DNA of 64,000 bases from Gemmatimonadota bacterium (lineage in GTDB: Bacteria; JAAXHH01), in the NCBI GenBank assembly GCA_009838645.1, contig VXRC01000049.1, positions 310,001-374,000 on the forward strand. The letters are read 5' to 3'. The notes below the pieces were generated by a model. It did not search any database. It was not told the DNA's origin and saw nothing but the letters and a program-made list of their open reading frames with translations. The position numbers and the translations under genes were made by a program. The first letter of the stretch is position 1, and every line of letters starts with the position of its first letter. Shown piece after piece: positions 33,678-43,096 of the stretch.

Positions 33678-35342
33678 CTACCTGATATTGAGCCTTGCCA
33701 TCTGGGTGACGATGTAATCCGCGCAGCGGAAGGCCAGCGCCTGAATCGTCAGCGTCGGGTTGCTCTTGCCGCTGGTTACGAAGGACGATCCGTCCACGAT
33801 GAACAGGTTGTCCACGTCGTGGGCCTGGTTGAACTTGTTGACCACCGACGTCGCCGGATCGTTGCCCATGCGGCAGGTGCCCATGAGATGGGCGTCGCCG
33901 CGGGGTACGAAGTTCGGTGAGGCCACGACCCCGTGGGCGCCGGCTGCATCGAGCAGTTCCCGGGCGCGTTCGCGGAAGAAGTCCCCGAGTTTATGTTCAT
34001 TGGGATGCACATTGTAGGTCACGCGCGGGACGGGCAGGCCCCACTTGTCGTTGACGTCGGGGTCGAGGTCGATCGTATTGGACTCCTGGGACATGGACTG
34101 CATGCTGGTGAGGGCGACCATGTACCGGGTGTAGTTGTCCATGATCCACTTCTTGCGCCGGGCGCCCCACCTGCGCAGGCGCGGCATGTTCAGGTTGGCG
34201 AAAGAGATGGTCTCGCCGTCCCCCCGCGGTTCGAGCACGCCCCCGCCGAAGAAACCATACTTGTCCGGGTCCGGGTCGTAGAAATCCTGTATGATCCGGG
34301 TATCCATGACGCCCTTGTACTCGTTCAGGTCCTTCTCGAAGAAACCCCGCGCGGACTGGTAGTAGTTGAACATCAGATGCTTGCCCACCTTGCCGCTGCT
34401 GTTGGCCAGGCCGTCCGGGAAGAGATTGGATTTCGACATGAGTAGCAGGCGGGGAGTATGGACGCCGTTGCAGCACACGATGACCGCGCGGGCTTCCAGC
34501 CGGTGCTCGCGCAGATCCTTGTCCAAATAGATGACCCCTTCCGCCCTGCCGTCCTCGTCGACCACGATCTCCCGCACGCAGGCGTCGGCCCGGATCTGGC
34601 AGTTGCCCGTACGCAGTGCCTGCGGAATCATGGTGACCAGCATGCTGGACCGCGCCTGGATGGTACAGACGTAGCTTTCGCAGAATCCGCAATTCATGAC
34701 CGGCGATCTTCCGCCGTATTCCCGGGAGTTGATGGCCAGGGGCGCCGGGTAGGAATGCCAGCCGAGTTTCCGGGCGGCCAGGTCGGACAGGGCGCCCGAA
34801 CTGGTCCGCGGCACCGGGGGCATGGGATAGGGGCGGCGGCGCGGCGGATCGAAGGGATTGGCGCCGGCCAGGCCCGAAATACCGATCTCGTACTCGGCCT
34901 TCTCGTAGTAATGTTCCAGGTCCCAGTAGTCGATGGGCCAGTCCTGCACGTCGGCGCCGTCCAGGTCGCCGAAGAGGCTTCGCTCTTTGAAATCGTTCTC
35001 GTGAAGCCGCCATGAAATGCCGGTGTAGTGGAGCGTGCTTCCGCCGACGGTGCTATGCATGTGGATCCCGTGGTCTTCGGTGGCCTGCACGTCCGCCGAC
35101 TGCCGGTACGTATTGGGCTGGTCGTGGCGGTAGATGTTGGGATGGTCCGGATTGTTGCTGGCTGGATGCATGGCCTGAAGCTCGTCCTGGTCGAAATGGC
35201 GGGTCTTAAGAAAAGATCCCATTTCCATGGCGACCACGCGCAGCCCCTTCGTACTCAATTCCTTCGCCAGGACCGCGCCCGCGGCACCGGTGCCGATGAT
35301 GATTACGTCCGGCCGTCGTATGTTGGGATTGGGTAGGGACAT
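33678..35342 (-). CDS. GMC-family FAD oxidoreductase (gluconate 2-dehydrogenase large-subunit-like)
   Basis: A 554-residue flavoprotein. The FAD-binding motif IIGTGAAGAVLAKELSTKG is at the N-terminus, and the C-terminus has LFIVDGSSFVTSGKSNPTLT with the GMC C-terminal signature. It begins 13 nt downstream of a Tat-exported small subunit, the usual arrangement for periplasmic sugar or polyol dehydrogenases. The large subunit lacks its own signal and would be exported with the small one. No cytochrome c subunit gene is next to it. The substrate is unknown. Confidence 0.9.
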   Translation of the reverse strand: MSLPNPNIRRPDVIIIGTGAAGAVLAKELSTKGLRVVAMEMGSFLKTRHFDQDELQAMHPASNNPDHPNIYRHDQPNTYRQSADVQATEDHGIHMHSTVGGSTLHYTGISWRLHENDFKERSLFGDLDGADVQDWPIDYWDLEHYYEKAEYEIGISGLAGANPFDPPRRRPYPMPPVPRTSSGALSDLAARKLGWHSYPAPLAINSREYGGRSPVMNCGFCESYVCTIQARSSMLVTMIPQALRTGNCQIRADACVREIVVDEDGRAEGVIYLDKDLREHRLEARAVIVCCNGVHTPRLLLMSKSNLFPDGLANSSGKVGKHLMFNYYQSARGFFEKDLNEYKGVMDTRIIQDFYDPDPDKYGFFGGGVLEPRGDGETISFANLNMPRLRRWGARRKKWIMDNYTRYMVALTSMQSMSQESNTIDLDPDVNDKWGLPVPRVTYNVHPNEHKLGDFFRERARELLDAAGAHGVVASPNFVPRGDAHLMGTCRMGNDPATSVVNKFNQAHDVDNLFIVDGSSFVTSGKSNPTLTIQALAFRCADYIVTQMARLNIR

Positions 35343-35355
35343 GGAGGCTTCGGAA

Positions 35356-36036
35356 TTACTCCTCGCCGATAATCCGGCTCTTCATGGGACCGTCGTAAGG
35401 TTTCCATTCGGGATATTCGATTTCCGGAATGGTCATGTCGAATTCGCTGAAGGGGGGATCGTAGCCGAACGGCGCCCTGCCCGGAAACCGGATCAGCTTC
35501 CAGCCGGTCTCGCGGTAGTTGCCCCCGTAGGACGGATCGCTGAACATGCCCTCCATGGTATGGGTAACCACCATGCGCAGGAAGTCCCGGGCGCCCATGG
35601 GGGCGTCCTCCGGCCAGGTCCCGGGAGACCTCGGTCGGTCTATGCCCATCAGCGCCCGACGTTGTGTCCTGGCGTCCAGTTCCAGGAAAGGCGCTTCGTG
35701 CGCATTCAGGCAGTACTGATCGAAGACGGCCAGGCCCGATTCATACGTCTCCCTGTATTCGGCCCGGTGTGCGCCCAGCGCCCGGTCGATATAGACGACT
35801 ACCCGGGCTTCCGCCGCGCCCGGACCGTTGTCGTCGGACGGCATGATCATCCGGGTCAGCGCGTCGACGGTACGTCCCTGGTGCGCGTCCAGGTGCTGCC
35901 ACGCGTGTTCGAAGGGCGGCGCTTCCTGGGCATCCAGCGCGCCGGTACGGGACAGCACGCCGAGGGTGATCACGCCCCCGGTCGCCTGCGCGGTGCTGGC
36001 GATAAACGAACGGCGGGAAAAGCGCTTCTTCGTCAT
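35356..36036 (-). CDS. Gluconate 2-dehydrogenase subunit 3 family protein with Tat signal
   Basis: A 226-residue protein starting MTKKRFSRRSFIASTAQATG, a classic twin-arginine signal. The rest matches the small-subunit family that chaperones and exports a GMC partner. ATG 36036 is used because GGAGCC is upstream and the RR motif is then near the N-terminus; a start at 36081 is possible. Cotranscribed with the GMC gene. Confidence 0.87.
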   Translation of the reverse strand: MTKKRFSRRSFIASTAQATGGVITLGVLSRTGALDAQEAPPFEHAWQHLDAHQGRTVDALTRMIMPSDDNGPGAAEARVVVYIDRALGAHRAEYRETYESGLAVFDQYCLNAHEAPFLELDARTQRRALMGIDRPRSPGTWPEDAPMGARDFLRMVVTHTMEGMFSDPSYGGNYRETGWKLIRFPGRAPFGYDPPFSEFDMTIPEIEYPEWKPYDGPMKSRIIGEE

Positions 36037-36089
36037 GGTTTCAAGGCTCCGGAATCCGGCGTTTTTCAGGTCCGTACGCACATCAGGAA

Positions 36090-36119
36090 TGTATACACGA
36101 TTTAGCCCGGTTTATTCAA
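36090..36119 (-). promoter_or_regulatory. Possible promoter of the GMC oxidoreductase operon
   Basis: On the minus strand TTGAAT (36114-36119), an 18-bp spacer and TATACA (36090-36095); each box matches 4 of 6 consensus bases. It lies about 54 nt before the start codon. Confidence 0.4.
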
Positions 36120-36197
36120 ACTATCCGCTCCAAAAATACGGATGGACACCGGGTTGACAACAGAATTCGACCACGCACAAACCGGCGGGCAAAGAAG

Positions 36198-36225
36198 TTG
36201 ACGGCGATACCCGCGAATCTATATT
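36198..36225 (+). promoter_or_regulatory. Promoter giving a likely leaderless mRNA for the LD-carboxypeptidase
   Basis: TTGACG (36198-36203), a 16-bp spacer and TATATT (36220-36225). The ATG at 36234 begins 8 nt after the -10, so transcription would start at or within a base or two of the start codon. No Shine-Dalgarno is present. Confidence 0.6.
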
Positions 36226-36233
36226 CATTTAGC

Positions 36234-37190
36234 ATGGATATTCTGAAACCGCCGGCATTGAAACCGGGCGATACCATCGGGATCGTCGCACCGGCCAGCC
36301 GCTCCGCCCTACCGAGTGCCCTGAAGAACGGCCGCCGGTCGATCGAAGCCCTCGGATTCCGCACGGAGACCGCCCCGCACCTTTCGGACCGGCACGGATT
36401 CCTCGCCGGCAGGGACGCCGACCGCCTGGCCGATCTCCGGGCCATGTTCGCCGACCCGGAAATCAAGGGCATCGCATGCCTGCGCGGAGGATACGGGTCC
36501 GTCCGCATGCTGCCCGACCTGGATTACGACGTCATCCGCGCCCATCCGAAGGTATTTGTCGGCTACAGCGACATCACGGCCCTCCACGGGGCGATTAAAC
36601 GGCATGCCGGACTGGTCACCTTCTGGGGTCCCATGGTCTCTTCCGACATGAGCCCCGTGTTTCAACCGTATAATCGGGATGCCTTCGTGAAGGCGGTTGC
36701 GGGAACCGATCCCATCGGTGAGATTCCACACCCCGACGACATGCCGCCGGTGCAGACCATACAGGGCGGCCGGGCCAGCGGACCGCTGATCGGGGGCACG
36801 CTTTCGTTGCTCGCGGCCGCGGTGGGAACGCCCTACGAGTTCGATTACGACGGCGCCATCCTTTTCTTCGAGGACGTGGGCGAAGAGCCCCACCGGATCG
36901 ACCGGATGCTCACGCAACTGCTCCAGTCGGGCCGGCTGGCCCGCGCCTCCGGCATCGTGATCGGCGAATGCGCCGGGTGCGGCAGTGCGCCGCACAACCC
37001 CGCGTTCCCTTACGGCAGTTTCAGTATCGAGGAAGTGTTCATCGACCGGCTGAAACCACTGGGGATTCCGGTAGTCTACGGTCTGGGAATCGGCCACGGC
37101 ACGTACAAGGCGACGCTGCCCCTGGGCGTGCGGGCCACCCTCGACGGGGATGCCTGCACCCTCACGATCGACGAGCCGGGCGTCGTTTAG
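36234..37190 (+). CDS. LD-carboxypeptidase (peptidase family S66)
   Basis: A 318-residue serine peptidase that trims the terminal D-alanine from murein tetrapeptides in the cytoplasm. CLRGGYGSVRML carries the nucleophile serine, VIGECAGCG the glutamate and GLGIGHGTYKATLPLG the histidine of the S66 catalytic set. ATG 36234 is chosen over an upstream TTG because the promoter -10 ends 8 nt before it. Confidence 0.92.
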   Translation: MDILKPPALKPGDTIGIVAPASRSALPSALKNGRRSIEALGFRTETAPHLSDRHGFLAGRDADRLADLRAMFADPEIKGIACLRGGYGSVRMLPDLDYDVIRAHPKVFVGYSDITALHGAIKRHAGLVTFWGPMVSSDMSPVFQPYNRDAFVKAVAGTDPIGEIPHPDDMPPVQTIQGGRASGPLIGGTLSLLAAAVGTPYEFDYDGAILFFEDVGEEPHRIDRMLTQLLQSGRLARASGIVIGECAGCGSAPHNPAFPYGSFSIEEVFIDRLKPLGIPVVYGLGIGHGTYKATLPLGVRATLDGDACTLTIDEPGVV

Positions 37191-37260
37191 GCACATCGTT
37201 AGCCAAACCGCCCGGTCCGGACGCCCGTCGTATCCCGGTTCGGCATGAGCAGGAACCTCC

Positions 37261-38202
37261 ATGGGCATTCACATACTACTGGACGTACCCCTGCCGGACT
37301 CGGTTATGGAACTCTTCGATGACGGAGACCGTTTCCATATGCTCGACGACCTGGCCGACGGTGACGAACGGTGGCATCTCGTCGACGCCTATCTCACCTA
37401 TGGCCATCCCCCCACGGACGGGGAAGTGATGGACCGCATGCCGAACCTGAAGGTCATCAGCAATTTCGGGGTAGGCGTCGATCATATCGACACGGAAGCG
37501 GCCCGCGAGCGCGGGATTCCCGTGGGCAACACGCCCCACATGCTCGACGGCGCCACGGCGGATATGACCTTTACCCTCCTCATGGCGGCGGCACGGCGCG
37601 TCGTCGTGGGCGACCGGTTCGCCCGAAGCCCGGGGTTCACCCATTACGACCCCAGCATCCTTCATGGATACGAAGTGCATGGGAGCACCGTCGGCATCAT
37701 CGGCATGGGCAGCATCGGGAAGCAGGTAGCCCGCCGGGCGAGCGGTTTCGACATGGAGATCGTCTATCACAACCGGAAGCCGGACCCGGATGACCATCTT
37801 TACCGGGCCCGGTACGTCTCGCTGGAGTCGCTGCTCGAGGTCTCGGATTTCGTGACGCTGAACTGTCCGCTCACGGAGGAAACGCGGGGACTGATCAACA
37901 AAGCCGCGTTGCGACGCATGAAAAAGACCGCTATCCTCATCAATCTGGCCCGGGGCGCCGTCGTGGATCATGACGCCCTTCACCATGCCCTGAGCAACGG
38001 CTGGATCGCCGCGGCGGCGGTGGACGTCACCGAACCGGAGCCTCTGCCGCGGGACCACCCCCTGCTCAAACTGGACAACCTGGTGATCGCGCCGCATCTG
38101 GGCAGCGCGACCACGCGCACACGCGACGCGATGGCTCGAAGGACGGTCGAGAACCTCAAGGCGGGACTCGCCGGACGGCCCCTCGCGAGCTCCGTCGTAT
38201 GA
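37261..38202 (+). CDS. D-isomer-specific 2-hydroxyacid dehydrogenase
   Basis: A 313-residue NAD(P)-dependent reductase, nearest to glyoxylate/hydroxypyruvate reductases. GIIGMGSIGKQVA is the dinucleotide motif. The catalytic Arg, Glu and His are in NLARGAVVDHDAL, VDVTEPEPLP and IAPHLGSATT. AGGA lies 8 nt before the ATG. The substrate is not certain. It precedes the Ppx/GppA gene by 7 nt. Confidence 0.9.
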   Translation: MGIHILLDVPLPDSVMELFDDGDRFHMLDDLADGDERWHLVDAYLTYGHPPTDGEVMDRMPNLKVISNFGVGVDHIDTEAARERGIPVGNTPHMLDGATADMTFTLLMAAARRVVVGDRFARSPGFTHYDPSILHGYEVHGSTVGIIGMGSIGKQVARRASGFDMEIVYHNRKPDPDDHLYRARYVSLESLLEVSDFVTLNCPLTEETRGLINKAALRRMKKTAILINLARGAVVDHDALHHALSNGWIAAAAVDVTEPEPLPRDHPLLKLDNLVIAPHLGSATTRTRDAMARRTVENLKAGLAGRPLASSVV

Positions 38203-38209
38203 GGCCCCA

Positions 38210-39793
38210 TTGTATTCCTTCGCGCCGCTCGATCGACGGGTCGCCATAATCGATCTGGGTTCCAATACGGCCCGGCTCATGATCGCCCAGTACACGCAAG
38301 ACCGGGTTTTCAAGATCACCGACGAAGTCAGCAGGCGGGTCCGCCTGGGTGAAGGCATCGCTGTGGACGGGCGGCTTCGCTCCGCGGCGCGGTCCCGGGC
38401 GCTGGACGCCGTCCGCATGTTCAAGTCGTTCTGCGACGCGCAGGACATAGACCATATACTGCCCGTGGCCACCGCGGCGGTGCGGGACGCCGGGAACGGC
38501 GTCGGCTTCCTCGAGGAGATCGCCCGCGGCACCGGGTTGAACTTCCGGCTGATCAGCGGCGAAGAGGAGGCGTTCTACAGCACCGTGGGCGTGATCAACA
38601 GTCTGGGTCTCTTCGACGGGATCATCCTGGACGTCGGTGGCGGCAGCGCGGAAATCGGGTTGGTCCGGGACGGCGCGTTCGCGAAGGGAGCATCCACGCC
38701 CTTCGGTACGGTCAGGACCACCGAGACCTACTTTCCCGGACCGGAGGTTACCACCGGACAGACGAAGCGGCTCGATGCGGACATCGACCAGGCGCTGGAG
38801 GATATCGACTGGCTCAAGGCCCGCGGAACGGTACCGATCGCCGGCGTAGGGGGCGTCGTCCGCGCCCTGGTCCGCATCGACCGGATGGAACGCAAGTACC
38901 CCCTCGGACTCGTGCACGGTTACGAACTGAAACGGCGACGGTTGGAAAAGCTGATTGGGCGCATCGCGTCCATGCCCGTCTCCGAGCGGTCGCGGCGGAT
39001 CCCCGGGTTGCAGAAGGAAAGAGAGGACATCATCCTGGCCGGCGCCATGATCGTGGCCTCCGTCATGCGGAAGACCGGCGCGCGAAAACTGACCGTGAGC
39101 GGCCAGGGCCTGCGCGAGGGGCTGTTCTTCGAAGAGGCGTTCAAGCCCTCGTCGAGACCGAACAGCATCGGCAGGTTGCGCCGGTTCACAATCCTGAACC
39201 TGGCGCGGCTGTACGGCTACGAGGGCGCTCACACCGGCCACGTCGCCCGTTTGTCGCTCTCCATGTACGATCAGCTCCAGGAAACGCACGGTTACGGCAA
39301 GAGCGAACGGGAGTACCTGTGGGCCGCGGCCATGCTGCACGACATCGGCACGGTGATCGACTACTACGATCATCACAAGCACTCGGCCTATATCATCCTG
39401 AACGCCGGCCTGCCCGGATTCGACCACCGTGAAATCGTGATCATCGCCTGGCTCTGCCTCAATCACCGGCGGGGCAAGCCGGACTTCTCCCGGTACCAGA
39501 CCCTGTTGAAGAAGGAAGACCGGAGCATGGTGTACCGGCTGTCTTCGCTGCTCAGGCTGTCCGAGTACCTGGACAGAAGCCGGTCGCAGATCGTCGAGGA
39601 CGTCAGGCTGGAGACCGGTAGCAGGAAGGTGCGCATGAAGGTCGTTCCACGGGACGGCCGGGACGTCACCGTCGAGTTGTCGGAAGCAAGAAACCGCGTG
39701 CAACTCTTTGAAGAATGCTTCGGCAGGCGGCTCGCTATCGAGCTGGACCGTACGGGCTACCCAGACCGCCCGGACCGGAACGGAGGCCCATGA
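38210..39793 (+). CDS. Exopolyphosphatase / pppGpp phosphohydrolase (Ppx/GppA) with HD domain
   Basis: A 527-residue protein. The N-terminal sugar-kinase-like fold has IDLGSNTARLMI and LDVGGGSAEIG. A C-terminal HD-type domain is seen at about 330-480 (HTGHVARLSLSMY, AAMLHDIGTVIDYYDHHKHSAYI). It hydrolyses polyphosphate or pppGpp in stress control. The TTG start at 38210 has GAGG 5 nt upstream. Which activity dominates is not clear from sequence. Confidence 0.92.
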   Translation: MYSFAPLDRRVAIIDLGSNTARLMIAQYTQDRVFKITDEVSRRVRLGEGIAVDGRLRSAARSRALDAVRMFKSFCDAQDIDHILPVATAAVRDAGNGVGFLEEIARGTGLNFRLISGEEEAFYSTVGVINSLGLFDGIILDVGGGSAEIGLVRDGAFAKGASTPFGTVRTTETYFPGPEVTTGQTKRLDADIDQALEDIDWLKARGTVPIAGVGGVVRALVRIDRMERKYPLGLVHGYELKRRRLEKLIGRIASMPVSERSRRIPGLQKEREDIILAGAMIVASVMRKTGARKLTVSGQGLREGLFFEEAFKPSSRPNSIGRLRRFTILNLARLYGYEGAHTGHVARLSLSMYDQLQETHGYGKSEREYLWAAAMLHDIGTVIDYYDHHKHSAYIILNAGLPGFDHREIVIIAWLCLNHRRGKPDFSRYQTLLKKEDRSMVYRLSSLLRLSEYLDRSRSQIVEDVRLETGSRKVRMKVVPRDGRDVTVELSEARNRVQLFEECFGRRLAIELDRTGYPDRPDRNGGP

Positions 39794-39794
39794 T

Positions 39795-40523
39795 ATGATA
39801 CTGAACGACGGGCAACAGCGGTTTTTCAGCGATTTCGGTTACCTGGTCCTTCCGGGCCTCCTGCGCGAGGAGATTCCCTGGATCTCCGAGGAATTCGAAC
39901 GGGTGTTCCGTGAGGCCGGGATCGTGCACGACGGTACCGCCCGGTCGAGCGTGGGGCGCTTTATCGAACGCAGCGAACGACTCTGTACGTTGCTCGACCA
40001 CCCCGGTGTCGACGGCTTGCTGTCGGGCCTTCTGGGGGAGGACTACAACTATCTGGGCAGCGGCGGCGAGCTGTACGTCGGTGACGGCATGTGGCATCCG
40101 GACTGCCATGGTGACCCGGTTGTCCAGGTCAAATGGGCGATGTATCTCGATCCCCTGACCCCTGAGACCGGCGCCCTTCGATTCGTACCGGGTTCTCACC
40201 GGCAGGGATGGCAGGGCAATCTCGATACCCAGGCACTCTGGGGCATGGGCATGGAGGAAGTACCCTGCGTCGCTCCGGATAACCAGCCCGGCGACGTCGT
40301 CGTGTTCAACCAGATGACCCTGCACAATGCTCTTGGCGGCGGAAACCGCCGTCGCATGCTGAACATGACGGCCTGTTCGTCCTGCCGTTCGGAGGCCGAA
40401 CTCGCCTTTCTTCGGCGCAGGCTCCCTGCCGACCGGAGCGAACTGCGATGGGACCTGATGCGCAGGACGGCGACGCCGGAGCGGATGCGCCACCTGGAAC
40501 AGCCATGGCAAATACTGGCATAA
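39795..40523 (+). CDS. Phytanoyl-CoA dioxygenase family protein
   Basis: A 242-residue, compact PhyH protein. GMWHPDCHGDPVVQVKWAMYL holds the HxD pair, GALRFVPGSHRQGW follows, and MTLHNALGGGNRRRML has the distal His and basic residues. The start at 39795 has GGAGG 8 nt upstream. Its end overlaps the next gene by 19 nt, suggesting coupled translation with the IlvD/Edd dehydratase. Confidence 0.9.
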   Translation: MILNDGQQRFFSDFGYLVLPGLLREEIPWISEEFERVFREAGIVHDGTARSSVGRFIERSERLCTLLDHPGVDGLLSGLLGEDYNYLGSGGELYVGDGMWHPDCHGDPVVQVKWAMYLDPLTPETGALRFVPGSHRQGWQGNLDTQALWGMGMEEVPCVAPDNQPGDVVVFNQMTLHNALGGGNRRRMLNMTACSSCRSEAELAFLRRRLPADRSELRWDLMRRTATPERMRHLEQPWQILA

Positions 40524-42193
40524 AGGGAATAGACCTTAACCTGACCCGGTACGGCGACACGGAATTCAGCCGATATCTGCGGCGGGCGTTCCTGTCTTCC
40601 GCGGGCTATGATGGCGAAGACCTCAACCGCCCGATCATCGGCGTCGCGGACACGTCATCGGATTACAACACCTGTCACCGGGACATGCCGGCTCTCGTGG
40701 AAGGCGTCCGGCGCGGGATCGCCCAGGCCGGCGGTCTCGCCCTGGCCTTCCCCACCATCTCGCTGGCCGAAACGCTGCTTTCGCCCACTTCCATGCTCTT
40801 TCGCAACCTGATGGCCATGGGCACGGAGGAAATGATCCGGTCGCAGCCGATGGACGGCGTCGTGCTGCTGGGGGGCTGCGACAAGACCGTGCCGGCCCAG
40901 TTGATGGCCGCCGCTTCGGCCGGCCTGCCGGCGATCTCGCTGGTGACCGGCGCCATGCGCACGGGGAGCTGGCAGGGCGAACGTCTCGGCGCCTGCACGG
41001 ACTGCCGGCGGTATTGGCTTCGGCATCGGGCGGGTGAAATCGACCGGGAAGAAATCGAAGAAATCGAACAGTCCCTGTGCCCCACGGGCGGAACGTGCAT
41101 GGTCATGGGAACGGCCTCGACCATGGCCTGCCTCACGGCGACGCTGGGGCTGATGCTGCCCGGCGGCGCCACGCCGCTCTCCGGATCGGGCGACCGGCTT
41201 CGGCAGGCGGTGATGTCGGGCCGGCGCATCGTGGATCTGGCCCGGTGCGGCGCGGTTCCGCGCAAGTTCCTCACCCGGGCGTCGTTCCACAACGCGTCGG
41301 TCGTGCTCGCGGCGCTGGGCGGGTCCACCAACGCGGTGATTCACCTCATCGCCATTGCCCGCCGCGCCGGCGTCCCCCTTACGCTGGAAGACCTCCACGA
41401 GGCGGCGCGGGAAACGCCCGTGCTGGTGAACTGCAAACCCGTGGGTACGGGATACATGGAGGATTTCCACAAGGCGGGTGGCCTCCCCGTACTGTGGAAG
41501 GCCCTGGAATCCAGGCTGGACCTCGATGCCATGAACGTGAACGGCGTGTCCCTGGGGGATATCCTGCAGGACACGCCCCCGCCTTCCGACTGGCAGGATA
41601 CCATAGGCACCCTTGCAGCACCCATCGGTCCACCCGGCGCCCTGGTCGTCCTGCGTGGCAGCCTGGCGCCCGACGGGGCCTTGATCAAACGGGCCGCCGC
41701 CGCGCCGGACCGCCAGCGCCACCGGGGCCCGGCCGCCGTATTCGAATCCCCCGACGACGTGGCAGCGCGTATCGACGACCCGAAACTGGGACTGACCCCC
41801 GATCACGTGCTCGTCCTGCGAAACGCCGGTCCTGTGGCCATGGGGATGCCCGAAGCCGGTTCGCTGCCCATTCCGGCTTACCTGGCGAAAGAGGGGGTCA
41901 TGGACATGGTGCGCGTCTCCGATGCGCGGATGAGCGGTACGGCCTACGGTACGGTCGTGCTGCACTGTTGCCCCGAGGCTGCTGCCGGCGGTCCGTTGGC
42001 GCTCGTCCGGGACGGCGATCCGATCGAACTGGACGTGGAGGACCGGCGGCTCGACCTGTGCGTGCCCGCGGAGGAGCTGGCCCGCCGGAAGGCCGGACAC
42101 GTCCCTCCCCCGCCGCCCGACCGGGGTTGGCGCCGGCTGTACGCCGAACACGTCCAGCCCGCCCACCTGGGGGCCGACCTGGATTTTCTATGA
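40505..42193 (+). CDS. IlvD/Edd-family dehydratase
   Basis: A 562-residue Fe-S dehydratase. Cluster cysteines appear in SSDYNTCHRDMPALVE, VLLGGCDKTVPAQLMAA and TGGTCMVMGTASTMAC. It could be dihydroxyacid dehydratase, but the context (sugar-acid enzymes, PhyH, PfkB kinase) fits a pentonate/hexonate dehydratase of the arabonate/xylonate type equally well. ATG 40505 is chosen by homology; an earlier in-frame start is at 40448. Confidence 0.88.
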   Translation: MANTGIKGIDLNLTRYGDTEFSRYLRRAFLSSAGYDGEDLNRPIIGVADTSSDYNTCHRDMPALVEGVRRGIAQAGGLALAFPTISLAETLLSPTSMLFRNLMAMGTEEMIRSQPMDGVVLLGGCDKTVPAQLMAAASAGLPAISLVTGAMRTGSWQGERLGACTDCRRYWLRHRAGEIDREEIEEIEQSLCPTGGTCMVMGTASTMACLTATLGLMLPGGATPLSGSGDRLRQAVMSGRRIVDLARCGAVPRKFLTRASFHNASVVLAALGGSTNAVIHLIAIARRAGVPLTLEDLHEAARETPVLVNCKPVGTGYMEDFHKAGGLPVLWKALESRLDLDAMNVNGVSLGDILQDTPPPSDWQDTIGTLAAPIGPPGALVVLRGSLAPDGALIKRAAAAPDRQRHRGPAAVFESPDDVAARIDDPKLGLTPDHVLVLRNAGPVAMGMPEAGSLPIPAYLAKEGVMDMVRVSDARMSGTAYGTVVLHCCPEAAAGGPLALVRDGDPIELDVEDRRLDLCVPAEELARRKAGHVPPPPPDRGWRRLYAEHVQPAHLGADLDFL

Positions 42194-42259
42194 GTCAGAT
42201 TCGTTAGCAACCAGTTTGCGATGCGCTCTGCGCCGTTCGATCGAGAAAGGAATGCTGTC

Positions 42260-43006
42260 ATGGCAGATAACGGGATTGACCTGAAGCTGCGCCGCCAGGA
42301 GCTGGCGCGCGACAACGGCTTCGCAACGTGGAACACGATCACGACCGAAACCCGCTGGGAGCCGGAACGCACCGCGCTCGTACTGTGCGACATCTGGGAC
42401 GCCCACTGGTGCCGCGGTGCGGTCGAGCGGCTGAACGCGTTGACCCCCCGGATGAACGAGGTCGCGGCCGCCTGCCGGTCCCGGGGCGTCCTGATCGTGC
42501 ACGCCCCGTCCGATACCCTGGATTTCTACCGGGATACGCCCGTGGTGAAAAGAACCGAATCCGTGCCGTCCGTGGATACGCCGCCGGACCTGGACCTCCC
42601 GGACCCGCCGCTCCCCGTGGATGCGTCCGACGAAGGCGCGGACACGGGCGAAACGGAGACCTTCAGCGCCTGGTCCCGGCAGCATCCGGACATCGTCATC
42701 GACCAGGAAAGGGACCTCATGTCCGACAGCGGCGCGCAGGTCTACGCCTGTTTCCGGCACTACGGAATCCGCAACATGTTGATGATGGGCGTGCACACCA
42801 ACATGTGCATCCTGCACCGGACCTTCGGCATAAAGCAGATGGTCCGCTGGGGCGTTCCCGTGGCGCTGGTCCGCGATCTCACCGACGCCATGTACAATCC
42901 CGCCATGCCGCCCTACGTCAGCCATGATGAGGGCACCCGCCTGGTGGTCGCTTTCATCGAGAAGCACTGGTGTCCCACCGTGCACAGTTCGGACATGCTC
43001 TCGTAA
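42260..43006 (+). CDS. Isochorismatase-family cysteine hydrolase-like protein
   Basis: A 248-residue protein with the isochorismatase fold. LVLCDIWDAHW holds the catalytic Asp region and MGVHTNMCILHRTFG the nucleophile Cys. The lysine of the usual Asp-Lys-Cys triad is not evident: the aligned stretch reads IVIDQERDLM. It may be a divergent hydrolase subfamily. The start at 42260 has AAGGA upstream. Confidence 0.85.
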   Translation: MADNGIDLKLRRQELARDNGFATWNTITTETRWEPERTALVLCDIWDAHWCRGAVERLNALTPRMNEVAAACRSRGVLIVHAPSDTLDFYRDTPVVKRTESVPSVDTPPDLDLPDPPLPVDASDEGADTGETETFSAWSRQHPDIVIDQERDLMSDSGAQVYACFRHYGIRNMLMMGVHTNMCILHRTFGIKQMVRWGVPVALVRDLTDAMYNPAMPPYVSHDEGTRLVVAFIEKHWCPTVHSSDMLS

Positions 43007-43096
43007 CGACGGGAAGGGCAAGACCGTGACCAGACGGAAGGACCGTCACCTCGTAGAATCGTGTCGTTCCGTGCGGCGGGGTTTCGGGGACAGCCA

